The notes beneath the pieces were generated by a model. That model did not search any database. It saw only the letters and a program-made list of their open reading frames with translations, and had not been told where the DNA came from. Positions 13,301 to 25,300 of a stretch of DNA of 64,000 nt are shown in pieces. Origin of the DNA: Blastomussa wellsi (taxonomy: Eukaryota; Cnidaria; Anthozoa; Scleractinia; Plerogyridae); assembly GCA_947652115.1 (NCBI GenBank), contig OX393566.1, forward strand, positions 23,125,665 through 23,189,664. Direction: 5' to 3'. A program made the position numbers and the translations under genes. Position 1 is the first letter of the stretch. The number at the start of each line of letters is the position of its first letter.

Positions 13301-16300
13301 CCAATTTCGCCAGCCTCTAAGGGAAATGAAAATTGTTTTCAGAAATAACAAAGCGTGAGAAATTGATATTAAATTGACGTGTTCGGCTGAGTGCAAAAAA
13401 GGTTTCAAGCCTTCAGCCTAGTGGCCTGAACCGATGGAGCTTATACTGGTTTCAGTAGCATTAAGCGGCTAGAGGAATATTTATACTCCCCCTGAAGGGG
13501 ATGCTAATCCATCACAAGGTTACGCCCCAGCAGTATTTCACCAGTACCCATTTATACACCTGGGTGGAGAGGGGCACTGTGAGAGTAAAGTGTGTTGCCC
13601 AAGAACACAATGCAGTGCCCCGGTCAAGGCTCAAATCCAGACCGCGTGATCCACAGTGCAGACACTAACCATTATGCCACTGCGCCTCCCACCAGCTGAG
13701 TGCAGGGCTGCAAAAATATTTTTACTGGGTAAGGACATGCATACGACTAAGTCACCATTTTGATCACACAAAACAGTAATGAGAATGGCCATCAAAATGC
13801 ATATCTGCTAATTTAAGGTTATTGCATACTATCAGATCGACAATGTCTCCCAAAAGTGGTCTTTCATTTAAAAAAAAAGTTGGAAAAGATTGAATATGAA
13901 TATATACGGAACAACACATTTGAAACATGCCAGTGAAGAACAGAAAAAGTGAAGTAGAAAAATGCTGATGAAGATAATCTTTAGTATTACATATTGTACT
14001 ACTTTAGTTATGTTACTGGTAAATAAATTTAAACTGCTGCTAAAGACAATCAGTGCTCGTGTCAATAGCTTCCTTTTCTTTTATTACAGATTCGCTTGAT
14101 GCTGAAAGTTCATGCATTTGTAAGAGAAAATGCTCCCAAGATTCTTTCATACAAAAAGACACAAGGTAAACTCTCTAAACCTCGAGCTTAAAAAATGAGT
14201 TGCCTGTACTAATAACCATATTAATCCTCAGGGCTAAATGACAAGTCAGATTCAGCAGAAGAAACAGATCAACCTGATGAGGGAGTTGACGATGCCGCAA
14301 ATGATGACAAACTGGAAAAAGAGAATCAACCACTGCCTGAGTTTGGACAATATTTGTACTTCTTGTTTTGTCCAACTCTTATCTACAGGGATCAGTACCC
14401 AATGTAAGTCTTCAATACACAGTCGAGTTTGCTGCACGTGAAGCCACGCCCTTCAATTTGTAAGCTCAAATTTGGAAGGACATTCAGAGGTAAAACAGCA
14501 TTGTAAAGATGGAGAAAGATGTAGATTTGGTTGTCTCGAGGAAGGTAAACTTCGATAAAGAATCAAATGGAGTTGAACATGTGATCCTTTGTGCTCCAGT
14601 CTGTGATATAGTCACTCAGCTATACTGTATTACAGCTACAGGGCAAGCTGGGCGATTTTCTTTGTTATTTACTGGTACCATGATAGTTTGACAATAAAAA
14701 ATTGCGATGAAACACGTGAAAGCATATTAAAAAATGTTTGTCAAGATGATGTTTCGACGTTTAGCTTACGTCATTATCAAGTCTATTATTAGTTTTTGTA
14801 ATGGCCGCTATTATCTTGAGATACTCGGGGCTTTCAAAACTTGAAGTAGGCTGCCGGTTAGAGTAGAGGGATTACCGGTAACCTTTTTTAGAATGTTTTT
14901 AAATTTCTTCAATTTTGGGCAAAAGAGCCGAGTCTTTTCTAAGTGAAGTGGGGCGAAGTAGCTGACACTTTTCGTTGGCCATTAATGCTTTTTTTTTTTT
15001 GAAAGCACGACAATTCCCATACCCTGTTGTAAATTTTATTTTTTAACATGCTTGTTTGGAGTGATAAGTTCCTCCATGCTTTCTGTTTCGTATTTTATTT
15101 CCACTCTCTGATAACGTAACAGTCAACATATATGAATGTTTACAGTTCTTTACAGACGTGTAAATATTTTTTTTCAGGACTCCACAAATCAGATGGAACT
15201 ATGTGGTAACGAATGCCATCCAAACACTGGCCTGCATATTCTACACCTACTACGTATTCGCTCGCTTCTGTGTGCCTGTATTCAGAAATATTGGAAAGGG
15301 ACACTGGAGTTTCAAGTAAGGAAAAATATTATTTCCAGCCTGAAATACACTGAGGGAGTAAATTATATTGGCACCCGTGTATGTTTTCCTTTTGTCAATT
15401 ATACCCGCTACACTGGAAATATTATATTTATGCATGCATATTATTATCTTTATGCATGCATTGCGGACCTATATTTCCTCAGGTTAAATCCTTTCTTTAT
15501 GTTTTTGTTGTTAGGCATTTCACTCTTTCGGTGTTCAGCTGTATGCTGCCCGCCACAATGGTCCTTGTCCTTGGTTTCTTCGCTATCCTGCACTCCTGGT
15601 TGAATTCCTTTGCAGAAATGACCAGATTTGCTGACAGGATGTTCTACAAGGTCTGTTAAAATTTGTTTTGCTCTATCATTCTATTGTTGCTAAGTTATGT
15701 GTTGTTTCTTAGTAACATGTGATAAGTATTTCATGGAGTGCTTGTGCTGTATCTGATTGGTCAATTCTCCGAAACCATTTGGGTTCCTGAACGATGTCTT
15801 TTAACTGGTGTCGAACGAAGTTGCAAACTTCTTAAACCCTTCACTGAGTTTGGTTCCAGCATTTCAATTCCCAGTAGTTATCTTCAGACGTTTCTTGTAG
15901 CAATTATTTGAGCGAGACTGTGATTTTCGTTGAACGGAATATAGTGGGGTGGGGGAGGGGCGGGGGGGGGGGAATTCCTAAGCAAAATAAGGTATTGATA
16001 TGGCAGCACCCTGAATTGACAGCTATCGGTAGTATTACGGTCGCAATAATTCGTGTAACTTTCAGATTGAGTAACATGACTCGGAAACTCTTCGGGTATT
16101 TTACGAAGATCACCGATTAACTAAAAACGGTGTTTTTCTTGCTTTCAACAGGATTGGTGGAATGCCGCATCGTATGCAGATTACTATCGCACGTGGAACG
16201 TTGTGGTTCATGACTGGCTTTATGCTTACATCTACAAAGACATGGTCAAGGTCTGGATATGTGCCTTTATATAAAATGACTGCGCCCATAACCTCCAAGT

Positions 16301-19300
16301 TTTTGCTTGCTCAATTAAATCTTTTCGATTATAACCGCGAGTTTGTTTTATTCCCGGAAACATGGCCGAGCTGCAGAATCATTTAAAAGGACCTGGGTCC
16401 AGTACAGTTCGTGACGTCATTCCAAGCCGTCGACCCATGCATGTTTGCGACAGTCTGTGCACAGGCGGACCACCCGATGTTTGTGTGTGTTTGGTGACAT
16501 CGATCAATGGCGGTTACAAAAGACGGAATATAGATGAACATAAATAAGTTGGCCGCGATTTGCTCTAAATACTAGGTTTATCCTACATAACTTTCATTGA
16601 ACATGTAGGATAAACTTAGTATTTATAGGAAATCGCGGCCAACTTATGTTCTACAGTAGTAAATGGTTTGAACCCGGGAGCAACAGTCGATCGTGAAGTT
16701 TGATCGTCCGGGTGAGGGTAGTCCTGAGAAGGACTGTTATCGGTGACAGTGACTGACGTTTCGACAACCTGTGCGGAAGTCATCATCAGAGTCATGTGAA
16801 AAGTTGTTTGTCAGTCGAATGTTGTAAGCCTGGTTCGTGAAAACTGATTGGTCAGTTTGGCCCTGATGTTATTGGCTGTAAGGCTCGAGAAGTTGAACGA
16901 GTAGAACGACCTAACTTTACAGACGGATCGAAACCGACCAATCACGACCGACGACATAAACTACTCGAGTCTTACAGCCATTGATCGATGTCACGCAGCA
17001 AACACAAACATCGGGTGGTCGGCCTGGTTTCTTTGCTTCGGTCGGAAGGACCAAAATCCCTGATAAATGCGTTGTTTTGGATGCAATAACAAACCAAGCA
17101 AATTGACGCGCAGAAACGAAAAAGATGAAAGAAGTGCATTGCTGTAAGTTAAAATTAAGGCGCGCAGCTTGTCGTTGAGATCCAAATATGAACTCTCACT
17201 ACTGATTACCTTACATTTTCTTTGTTAGTTGTGAGAATTTGGTGGTACATAAACACGACGTGATCCCCCAGCTGATGAACCTCTCCATTCTCGCCATCCG
17301 TATGCTTGACTTTATAATTGATACTGTAAGGAGAAATGGACTTTTGATCAGCATAAATTGCAGCTTATTCATGTGCTTAACTTTTCAGCTCATCAAGAAC
17401 CGTCAAGTGGCGACTGTGACGGTGTTTGTGTTGTCCGCCATTGTTCATGAATATGTGCTGATCTTCGCATTTCGCTTCTTCTATCCAATCCTCCTTGTCA
17501 TGTTTGGTGCTATTGGATGTAAGTAGTGTGATCCGTATTTTCTATGCCCTGCCCTTGGGCACAATAATACACTTGGGAAAAAATCAGTCCTGATTGTCTC
17601 TGGAAAAGGATCGATGCTTTCATTTAATCATTCCACAGATTTTTTTCAAACTTTGCCTATCGATTGTTTGTGTTATAGAAACTTAAATGTTGAAATAAAC
17701 ACGGGGGTCCCCGTGCTCGTTTAGGAGCCACAGCAACTTGTTGATACATAGTAATTACTTTTTTTATTACAGTATTACGATTTTACTTACGATTGGCTTG
17801 TAAAAAACACATTTTCGGCTATTGTTTCTTTTCCAACACTGGGAATTGGTAAAAAAAGATGGTCACTGTACTTATTGTTGAGAAATGAGGTTTTCTTCTC
17901 TGGCGCCCTCCAGGCAAAAAGAAAAAGCCGCCATGTTTAAATGCGCGCAGAGTGACGGGAAGTCCGCACCTTAACGCGTGCAAATTGCGATTCCTAAGTT
18001 TGTACTAGGAAATTAAAACACCACTAACTGCTGCCGATATTCTTCCGTTTTTTTCCGTTAGCCAAGTTCGCGCGACGCTTTTTGAAGACAGCCGAAGGTA
18101 ATTAGAAGACCGTCTGAAGATTTTCGTAGATCACCAGAAGACTTCCGAAAATTTCTGAAGATCATGCGAAGAATTCCGACAAATTTAAATTGCACTCGTC
18201 CCACCCTGAAAAATCACGTGATTACGTATACAAACTCCATTAATTAATGTTGATTTTATAATTCCTTCTATTTCAGTGTCGTTTGTGTTCCTGAAGCCAA
18301 AGAAACACGAAAATGTGTCACAAGTTTGGAACGTGTTTATGTGGATTACGCTGATCATCGGTAGCGGCCTGTTGATGTGTCTGTACAGCCAGGAATGGTT
18401 CGCTGTACAAAACTGCCCAAGGAATAGTGTAAGTAATAAAGCGGTCTTTGAGAGGCGCAGTGTCCTAATGGTTAGTTGGACGCCGGATCGAACGGTCCGG
18501 GTTCGAGCCCTGGCCGGGCTATTGTGTTGTTTTTTGGCAAGACATTTGATTCTCACAGTGCCTGTCTCCGGCAGGCAGATAAATGGGTTCCTGCAAATTT
18601 AATGGTGGGGGGTAAAGCTGCAATGGACTAGCATCCCATCCAGGTAAAGTCTGCATTCGGGCCTAGTGGCGCATCATGCCGGAGCTTATCCCGGTTTCCT
18701 TAGCATGAAGCGACAGAGTATTTCTATCCCCCCCCCCCCCCCCCGCCTTGGATGGGATGCTAGTTCATCGTAGAGTTACCCCTAGCAGTAAATTCGCCGG
18801 TACCCATTTATACACCTGGGTGAAGAGAGACTTGAGAGTAAAGTGCCTTGCCCAAGAACACAACGCAATGCCCCAGTTAGAGGTTCGAACCCGGACCGTT
18901 CCGTTCCCTTAACCAGGGGGAAGTATAAATGCTCCTAGTCGCTTCATGCTACAGAAACCAGCTAGGAAAATGTCCGGCCTGATGGGCAACTAGGATTGTA
19001 TGCAGACCTACCTTTATGGCAGTTTTTCACATAAATTGCCAAAACAGTAACTTTACGCCGCATAGGACTTAATCAGATGGAACAAAACACCTTGCTGGTT
19101 GGCAAACTTCGCGCTGTGACATCCAAAACAAAGCGAGTTCATGTCCCAGAGCGTAGCTTGCCCAACAGCGAGGTGTTGTTGTGTACCATCATGTCCATGT
19201 TGTGCAAAAGGGCTATTGTAACGAGTCAGTGGCTTTTTCTCTACAGAACTCATTCCTGGATCAATTTTCTCCTCGGTCTTGGAGCGTGGAGTGCTTACAA

Positions 19301-19321
19301 ATTAATGGAAAGCGGGGCTGA
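8648..19321 (+). CDS. SOAT1: Sterol O-acyltransferase (ACAT), MBOAT family
   Basis: Fourteen exons: 8648-8702, 8784-8854, 9131-9243, 10755-10805, 11191-11298, 12108-12378, 14090-14165, 14232-14403, 15178-15315, 15515-15650, 16152-16250, 17389-17518, 18277-18428, 19247-19321. Every junction has GT-AG borders and matching phase. The sum is 1647 nt or 548 aa, close to human SOAT1. The enzyme esterifies cholesterol with fatty acyl-CoA in the ER membrane. Landmarks: [49 protein letters not shown] (residues 395-401), [16 protein letters not shown] with the MBOAT catalytic His at about 450, and YSQEWFA. Several hydrophobic segments fit a polytopic protein. The N-terminus is cytosolic-type, with basic residues and then acidic residues. 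The start at 8648 was chosen because its exon joins in phase to exon 2. The symbol denotes the family; SOAT1 versus SOAT2 cannot be assigned. Confidence 0.93.
10944..11045. repeat. Two-copy 51-bp tandem duplication
   Basis: A 51-bp unit beginning 'ttttcacttgtaaaattt' and ending 'gaagtaacaaag' is repeated back to back with no visible difference, in the intron after SOAT exon 4. The lack of divergence suggests a recent event or an assembly slip. Confidence 0.85.
12501..12638. repeat. Short foldback element in SOAT intron
   Basis: The left arm 'aatttcagcattattggc' is mirrored by 'gccaataatgctgaaatt', with a second matching layer around 'aaatatatagta'. It is MITE-like and non-coding. Confidence 0.75.
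12716..12935 (+). repeat. tRNA-derived SINE, plus orientation
   Basis: A degenerate pol III head ('cttttggttagag', 'gtttgagccca') is followed by the family body 'ctctccacccaggtgtataaatggg' and 'caatggactagcatctcatcc'. It lies in the intron after SOAT exon 6. Confidence 0.75.
13395..13690 (-). repeat. tRNA-derived SINE, minus orientation
   Basis: The reverse complement of the same family: 'gcctagtggcctgaacc', 'gggatgctaatccatcac', 'acccatttatacacctggg', ending in a degenerate tRNA head 'ctaaccattatgccactgcgcc'. It lies in the same SOAT intron as the 12716 copy. Confidence 0.8.
16440..17030. repeat. Nested foldback element with long terminal inverted arms
   Basis: The arm 'gaccacccgatgtttgtgtg ... 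gacatcgatcaatggc' (about 16467-16513) is mirrored by 'gccattgatcgatgtcac ... cacaaacatcgggtggtc' (about 16978-17023). Inside lie a separate hairpin at 16544-16647 and a block with 'tgacgtttcgacaacctgtgc', a dispersed-repeat type. It sits in the intron between SOAT exons 11 and 12. Confidence 0.75.
16544..16647. repeat. Strong 104-bp hairpin
   Basis: 'ataagttggccgcgattt' at one end and 'aaatcgcggccaacttat' at the other, with inner arms 'gtttatcctacat' / 'atgtaggataaac' around a short loop. It is nested within the 16440-17030 element. Confidence 0.85.
17236..17325 (+). other. Possible cassette exon in SOAT (unproven)
   Basis: A 90-nt open stretch is flanked by a weak AG and a good GTAAGG donor. 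It is phase 0 at both ends and would insert 30 hydrophobic residues (…[18 protein letters not shown]…) between KDMVK and LIKNRQ. The known SOAT sequences I recall have no such insertion, and the following intron would be only 63 bp. I left it out of the SOAT model. Confidence 0.2.
18450..18920. repeat. Two SINEs of the same family in opposite orientation
   Basis: The plus copy at about 18450-18645 has the best-preserved tRNA head in the window (boxes 'ctaatggttagttgg' and 'ggttcgagccc'). A minus copy follows immediately at about 18645-18920 and contains a poly-C run. They sit in the last SOAT intron, and a further tail fragment is at about 18925-19005. Confidence 0.8.
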
Positions 19322-19639
19322 ATATGGTACTTTAATACAGTGGGGAAAGAAGTCATTGCTCACGATAAACGGCTACAGCGAAGAAATGAAAGGGATGGGA
19401 TTTCAATTAAAATAAAAAAAGAAACAGTCGATATTTTGACGTACCTTGAAGCTGCTTTGATTGGTGTATGTATTGGAGCAATTATACTCTGCGTCGTGTT
19501 TAAACAAGTTCTAGAACACTTTTTACTGTTAAATTTTATTTAACCAGTCATGCATATTACTGCTGGGAAAAAAAGTGCGAGTACAAGTAAAACACAGTGC
19601 GAACGGGAAAATGGAAGAACATGTGCGTTCTCTTGTCTT

Positions 19640-19645
19640 AATAAA
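19640..19645 (+). terminator. Polyadenylation signal AATAAA for SOAT
   Basis: A canonical AATAAA lies about 320 nt after the SOAT stop codon and is followed by a T-rich stretch. It is the most plausible 3' end signal for that gene. Confidence 0.6.
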
Positions 19646-20464
19646 ACATTGTTTATTTCTGTTTTGATGGTTATTTCACTTCTCGTGCGCACCAATTTTG
19701 AGATAAGTTCTTGTTCCTAGACCGTTCCATAATTTTTGCTATAAGCTCGTACGTTCGTACGTTTGGACTAAAATTATGCTATCAATGTATCATGGCCTCC
19801 ATTGCTGACGATGGCCACCTCGTGAAATCGTTACGTCATGCGTGTGCGCGGTGTCGGAGCCTTAAATCACCAAGTACATTCTCGTCCCAAGAGGTCGCGA
19901 TCCTTTTGGTCAGCACCAAGAATCGCGACCTCTAGGAAGGTCCAACACCGGAAGTCCGCAATTCATGGACTTCCCGTCACTCTGCGCATGCACGAAGTCA
20001 AATCTGACAAATCGGATTGACTGAAAGCTACTAAACGAGATCTCTACGCATGGCCACAATTTGGTGGCGACCAGAGGTCTCGATTCCTTGGTGCTGACCA
20101 GACGAATCGCGGCCTCTGGGGACGAGAATGCACCAAGTGTCTTTGCATTTTATCGGAGAAGGGCAGGGAAACAGGAAGCGCGAGGCGCGACGCCGCGTTT
20201 TGCGTGTACGAACAGCCATTCTTGTCCCCAAGATCTTCTCTGCTCGTTTATTCCAGAAGGCGGAATAAACCCTGGGGACGAGGTTGCAACCGGTCCACAA
20301 TCGGCTGCCCAATCGGCTGGACATGGGACTATAACTGGTCACGTGACTATGTCTGTCGTTACAAATCCTCCCGTTGTCATGCAAAGCCCTGAGTAGGCTG
20401 CGTTTCTCTAAAAAAAATCCAAGATTGGATTCTTACATCCGAAAACAGATTTTGTTTCTTTATT

Positions 20465-20589
20465 AAACAGATTAATCCAAGATCACTTGGATCATGATGC
20501 ATCAAAGGAACCAAAGAATCCACTCTGGGCAAGGATTCTTCGGTTCTTTAGATGCGCCGTGGTCCGAGTGATCTTGGATTAATCTGTTT
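20465..20589. repeat. Foldback element (aaacagattaatccaagatca)
   Basis: The left arm 'aaacagattaatccaagatca' is mirrored by 'tgatcttggattaatctgttt'. Its right end abuts the next palindrome, and a piece of it recurs at 41305-41350 beside the same neighbour, so the two elements travel together. Confidence 0.8.
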
Positions 20590-20597
20590 AATCAGGA

Positions 20598-20792
20598 TAT
20601 AATTTGGTTTTATCAACTGGGTTGATAATGTAAATTGGCCACCGTAAAGAGATTCAAGAGCTGACGTTTCGAGCGTTAGCCCTTCGTCGGAGCGATTCGG
20701 ACCGAAGGGCTAATGCTCGAAACGTCAGCTCTTGAATCTCTTTACGGTGGCCAATTGACATTATCAACCCAGTTGATAAAACCAAATTATAT
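20598..20792. repeat. Long perfect-type palindrome, copy 1
   Basis: Arms of about 90 bp run from 'tataatttggttttatcaac' through 'gagctgacgtttcgagcg' to a centre of 'cttcgtcggagcgattcggaccgaag' and then back. A second copy is at 41207-41550. Both are followed by the same single-copy tail 'tgttatacttcc...accgacgcag'. Confidence 0.9.
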
Positions 20793-20805
20793 TGTTATAC
20801 TTCCA

Positions 20806-20845
<40 letters not shown>

Positions 20846-20859
20846 CTATTCATTTGTTT

Positions 20860-21050
20860 AATCAGGAGCCCATGAGAAGGAGCCTCCATCTCCCATACTG
20901 ACCATCTGAGTCAACCCTGTCCCGTATCTTTTTATTTTTAGAAGCATTTCCCATTGCCCAAATTTTCTCATGCTGCCTAAAAAGCTGATTTGCCCAAAAT
21001 TTGGAGGGCTGCAGTCCCCGCCCTCCCCCGGCCCGTACACCTATGTTCAC
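20860..21050. repeat. Dispersed repeat with G-rich tract, copy 2
   Basis: Shares 'gcccaaaatttggagggctgcagtcccc' type sequence and the 'gtacacctatgtt' end with 8430-8580 and, inverted, with 32610-32770. It is non-coding. Confidence 0.55.
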
Positions 21051-21559
21051 TATAACAACATGGCCGATGCACGAGGAACGTTTTCCCGAGATGCCATGCG
21101 ACGGGAAGAAAATGAACGCTTCATGTAAGCGTACTCGTTACAACAGGCTTGACCAGTTTCTCATTGTTTTATTTGTTGCTGCCATAACTGTCTTTACATA
21201 ACAGTTCAAAATATTTATATAGGGTTCACGGCTGTACGTTATATATTCCTGTTGGCTATTCTTATATTATTTAACCTGTTATATAAACTTCAATACCATT
21301 TACAACCAGTAACATAAAGTTATCAATACGATCTATAATCTTTTTAAACTTTACACAAGGACAACTGAAAAAATAACAAATGTAAACCCAATTTCAAGCA
21401 TCGTCAAATACGAAATTTTTATTTATACATTTTTATCATCGGAAGAAATTTGATTTTAGAATATAATAGCAAACGTTTTATTATAAATACATCTTTTAGC
21501 TTGCAACTCGCGCTTCCTTTCCAATTTATTGACATTTGACGGAAGGTAAGGCGATTGCA

Positions 21560-21687
21560 GCATGTACTGAAACCAGGAACACCGGAACACCGGAACACCA
21601 CAAAACACGGAACACCCCGGACTCCAAAAATTTAGTGACATTTTATGGTATTTCTGGTGTTCCGGTGTTCCTGGTTTTAGTGCATGC
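21560..21687. repeat. Foldback element with short internal direct repeats
   Basis: 'gcatgtactgaaaccagg' is mirrored by 'cctggttttagtgcatgc'. The left arm contains repeated 'aacaccgg' units. Confidence 0.8.
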
Positions 21688-22355
21688 CGATTGCAACGAT
21701 ATACGAACACAGCCGAAGATACGCGGAAACCAGCCGACCAACTATGATACAAAAATGGCTTGAGAACAACTCCGATAAGAATCATAAACACAAGAAATAT
21801 CATTTCGGGAATAAAGCAGATAAGGCGAAATTACATTTTCGGTCTCCGTTTATTTGCTTTTGAGAAAAATATTCTTGTTAGTAAGTTACGTAAGCTTCCT
21901 TAATTTTCCACACACTGTGAGAATTGCTTTTGAGTTAAATATGGTTTTTGCAGAGATGATAAATTCTTAATCCTGGGTTGCTTACCATTTACACTTGAAA
22001 ACCAGATAAACGGTTCGCAAAATTCTGTTTGGAACGTTTCACAAATTATGCGCCACTCGTTATGGTACTAAATATTTTGTATTACTTTCAAACTTCTCAG
22101 TGAATTGGGGAGGTTTCGAACCTTTTCCTTCTTTAAAGCCAATGTTTACGCATGAAGTTTCCAACCGAGTGGTTATTGTAAATGGCAAGCACCCCATAAT
22201 TCGTTGTGAACAGCCGTGATCATTTGAAGTCGACAACTGATAAACACCAGGAATTCTAGGAGTCATGGCTTCTGAACAATAAAGAAAGAGGACCGAAGTT
22301 GAGAAGAACTACTTCAGGTCAACACACGAGTGAGTCGCATCAGTGACGTCACAAC

Positions 22356-25300
22356 TCACACCGACACTTTGGGAAAGCCACGTGACGTGTCGACGCAGCC
22401 GTAGTCGTCCAATAAGAAATCTAGACTGCGAGTGTCGCTATCAGACATGTCTGCCAAGACCAAGTCACTGCCTAATGATCCAGTGTCCATGTCATCAGGG
22501 TCAGCGGTGCTCTCGGAAGGACCACGCTCCAAATGACTGTAGCGAACGCCAGAAGGCGCGGTCGCCCGGTTGACTGTCGCAGCAGAAGTCGCCACGTTAA
22601 TTTTTTCCACTCGCTCCGTTTGGGTTTTCTTGACTGAAAATTAAGAGACTATCGATATCAGCTCACAATACACTGTTATTCTGGTCCGTAAGCGGGAAAC
22701 TTATTGAGCAACGAGGGAGGCAGCGATAAATGTCGGACCGGATCAACTCGGATCGCTTATTTGAGTAAGAATAAAATTAGCAGCTATTGAAGAGCAAAGG
22801 ACAAAACAATAGCTGCTATTCTTAATCTTAATTCTTAATCCGGTCAACTCTTGTTTCTATACAAAACGAGGGCGTTCATTCATTATGAAATTGCTACATC
22901 ATGTGCTAAACTACGTTAGGAGGAATATCAAATCAAAGGGCCCTCAAAAACTGGGCCATTTTTGCGATAAAAAAATTCCCTTGGCTATAAAATCAATACC
23001 ATACCTGGATCAATATCACACCTCCATATGTCGAGGCTTCTTCCCATATCTGCCTGGGCGCGAGTCTTCCCGCCAAGAACTAACAAGCAGGCGATAGGAT
23101 GAGTCAAACTTTTCCTCAAATCTGCGCTTAAATGGGAATTGTAACTCAAAAGTTCTTGGCTATGAACTCGGCCTTTCTTGTCCCGCGCTACACCGGGAGG
23201 AGCATGGGCACCAGTCCCAGGTCTCAACTGATTGCGTGTGGAACTATGGCTTTCCTGCCCGTTTAGGGAGTCGTCCGACAGAGTCATCCCTTTAGAGTTC
23301 TCATATATCTCTGCGCTAAAAATGGACTCTGTGTGTTTAACGTCGCTGAATTTTAATCCCGAGCTTGGTAGCGGCGCCATTGAATCAAGTGATGCAAGCG
23401 ACGCCGCAGACACTCCCCACTGGGTGACGGGATCACACCAAGACTTCACCCTGGTGTTCGGCCTGCTTTCATGACTCTCTTCTCTCAGGAGGCCCGACGG
23501 CATAGGGGTACAGGGCGGGGCAGAGTGAGAAGTTGACGGTCGGATGGATGGGAGGAAAGCGGATGAAGAGACTACCCCCTCGGAGAAACAGCTACGGACC
23601 GGCGGGGATATCCCGCCCCGCGGGCGAACAGTGCTCCAACTGCGATTCCCTGAGAAAAATAGAGATGGCAAACGAACATTAGACACTGTTTACGCGGGTG
23701 CGGTTTTATTTGCACCCGCATCGCTTTCGACGTGGTTACACCGTTCAATTACACGGGGTCGATCGAGACGGCTGGTCGTGTAAACAGCAGAACCGCATCA
23801 ATTTTTGCATCAAGTTATGTATTTTTGGCGTAAAATTGGCTGGTTCGCGAAGAGAAAACATGGTGGACCCCGCACGGAATTCAGCGCTTGTTTATAAAAT
23901 TCACATTCGAAATTGATTGGCAAACGATTAGTTATGTTTTGTGTAAACACTTTCGTGCCGTTTACGGTGCAATTTCCAGGTCACGGAACCATGACGATTG
24001 AAAACTGCGTCCATGTAAACGATGCCTTAATGTACAACGATTATTTACGTTAAAGAGTGCACTGAAGAGAAATGCACACAAGATAGCTGAACTAATCTTT
24101 TTCTACAGCCACAATAATTGAGATTTCTTTTAGAAGACCAGCTCTGCTAGTTGAAATATTGCCCAATAAATTTTGCCCTTTTGCCGTAGTACCAGCCTTG
24201 CAATCAATTTATCAGCTGCAAGCCGAATGCGAAATGATTTAACATGGTTGTACATGTAATTCAATTCTCCTTACCTAAATCAAACCGCCACATGGTATTG
24301 TGTAAAGCACCGTCGGTTGTTTCACCTCCAAATATTAACATGCCATCTCCAACCTAATCACACAGAAAGGAAAAGTTCAACACACTTGTCAATTCTCCCC
24401 ACTGGTTAGTGGTACCATTTCGTGTGATGGTACTCTCGTGTTGGATCATTCTACCCGCAATTGTCTGCACCAAAATGCAAGGTAGCCTTACCTTAATTGC
24501 AGAATGGCCAAACAAGGCCGGCGGACCCCCTCGACTCTTTATCCTCGACCACGAGTGACTCACTTCAACAAACGAAAAACACCGTTAGACTAAACCGCAA
24601 ATTTTTCAGTTTGAAGCCTTTCGTCAAGAAGCAAAATCACGCGAAAATTCTCCTGAGCGAAAGACGTAACGACACACGTTACATACCAAAGCTCCATCTC
24701 CAGAGATCGTTCCTGGCCTGTAGACCTTCCAAGCCTCCATACACCCACATCCCAGCGGCTCCAACGGCCGCTGAGTGACTGTACCGCGGGCTAGGTCCTT
24801 CTCCTTTCCACTTGATTCTGATCCATTTTGAAGTGTCTGCACAAAACCATAACACACATGCTACTGTTGCTAGCCATCACACAAGGTCAGTTCAGAGCAG
24901 TTTTTATATTAATGCGAACTCAAAATGATCAACCTTGTTTCGTGGAAAGATCATATTATTTATCTCCGAAGGACAGAGAGAAACGCCAAATAAGGGAGAG
25001 TAAGGTAGAGGGGCGAGCCACATCTCCTGTAATCGACTGCGTGGTCGAGAAAAGTTTATAATAAGAAACACGGGAGAATCGTCCGTTTGCGAGTCCAACA
25101 CATTCTGTCTCCGTTTCAAAATGAGTCGTCCGACTTGGTGCAAAATTTATGTGATTATTAACAAGAGCGACTTTCAATTGAGTGTCGTAACACCAAAACC
25201 AAAGTAATTACTTTGACCAACCACAAAGGACAAAGACAAGCCAGTGAACCAATCCAAACTCGAAGTAATTACCCGTGGCCGACAGAAAGCGCGGGAAAAC

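Larger units (their letters stand above)
19646..22355. other. Intergenic repeat-rich region
   Basis: No gene was found between SOAT and the convergent EF-hand/Kelch gene. The region holds a dispersed repeat at about 19700-20020, foldback elements at 20465-20589, 20598-20792 and 21560-21687, and a retroposon-like copy at 20860-21050. The long open frames across 20031-20396 give low-complexity, non-homologous protein. Confidence 0.6.

Noticed and set aside
20031..20396. Overlapping 111-117 codon frames on both strands
   Set aside because: The region is a dispersed repeat-like block with no domain, splice context or conservation signal I can see.
23232..23783. Plus-strand frames over 23.2-23.8 kb
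   Set aside because: They are shadows of the 645-nt minus-strand Kelch exon, which joins in phase on both sides.
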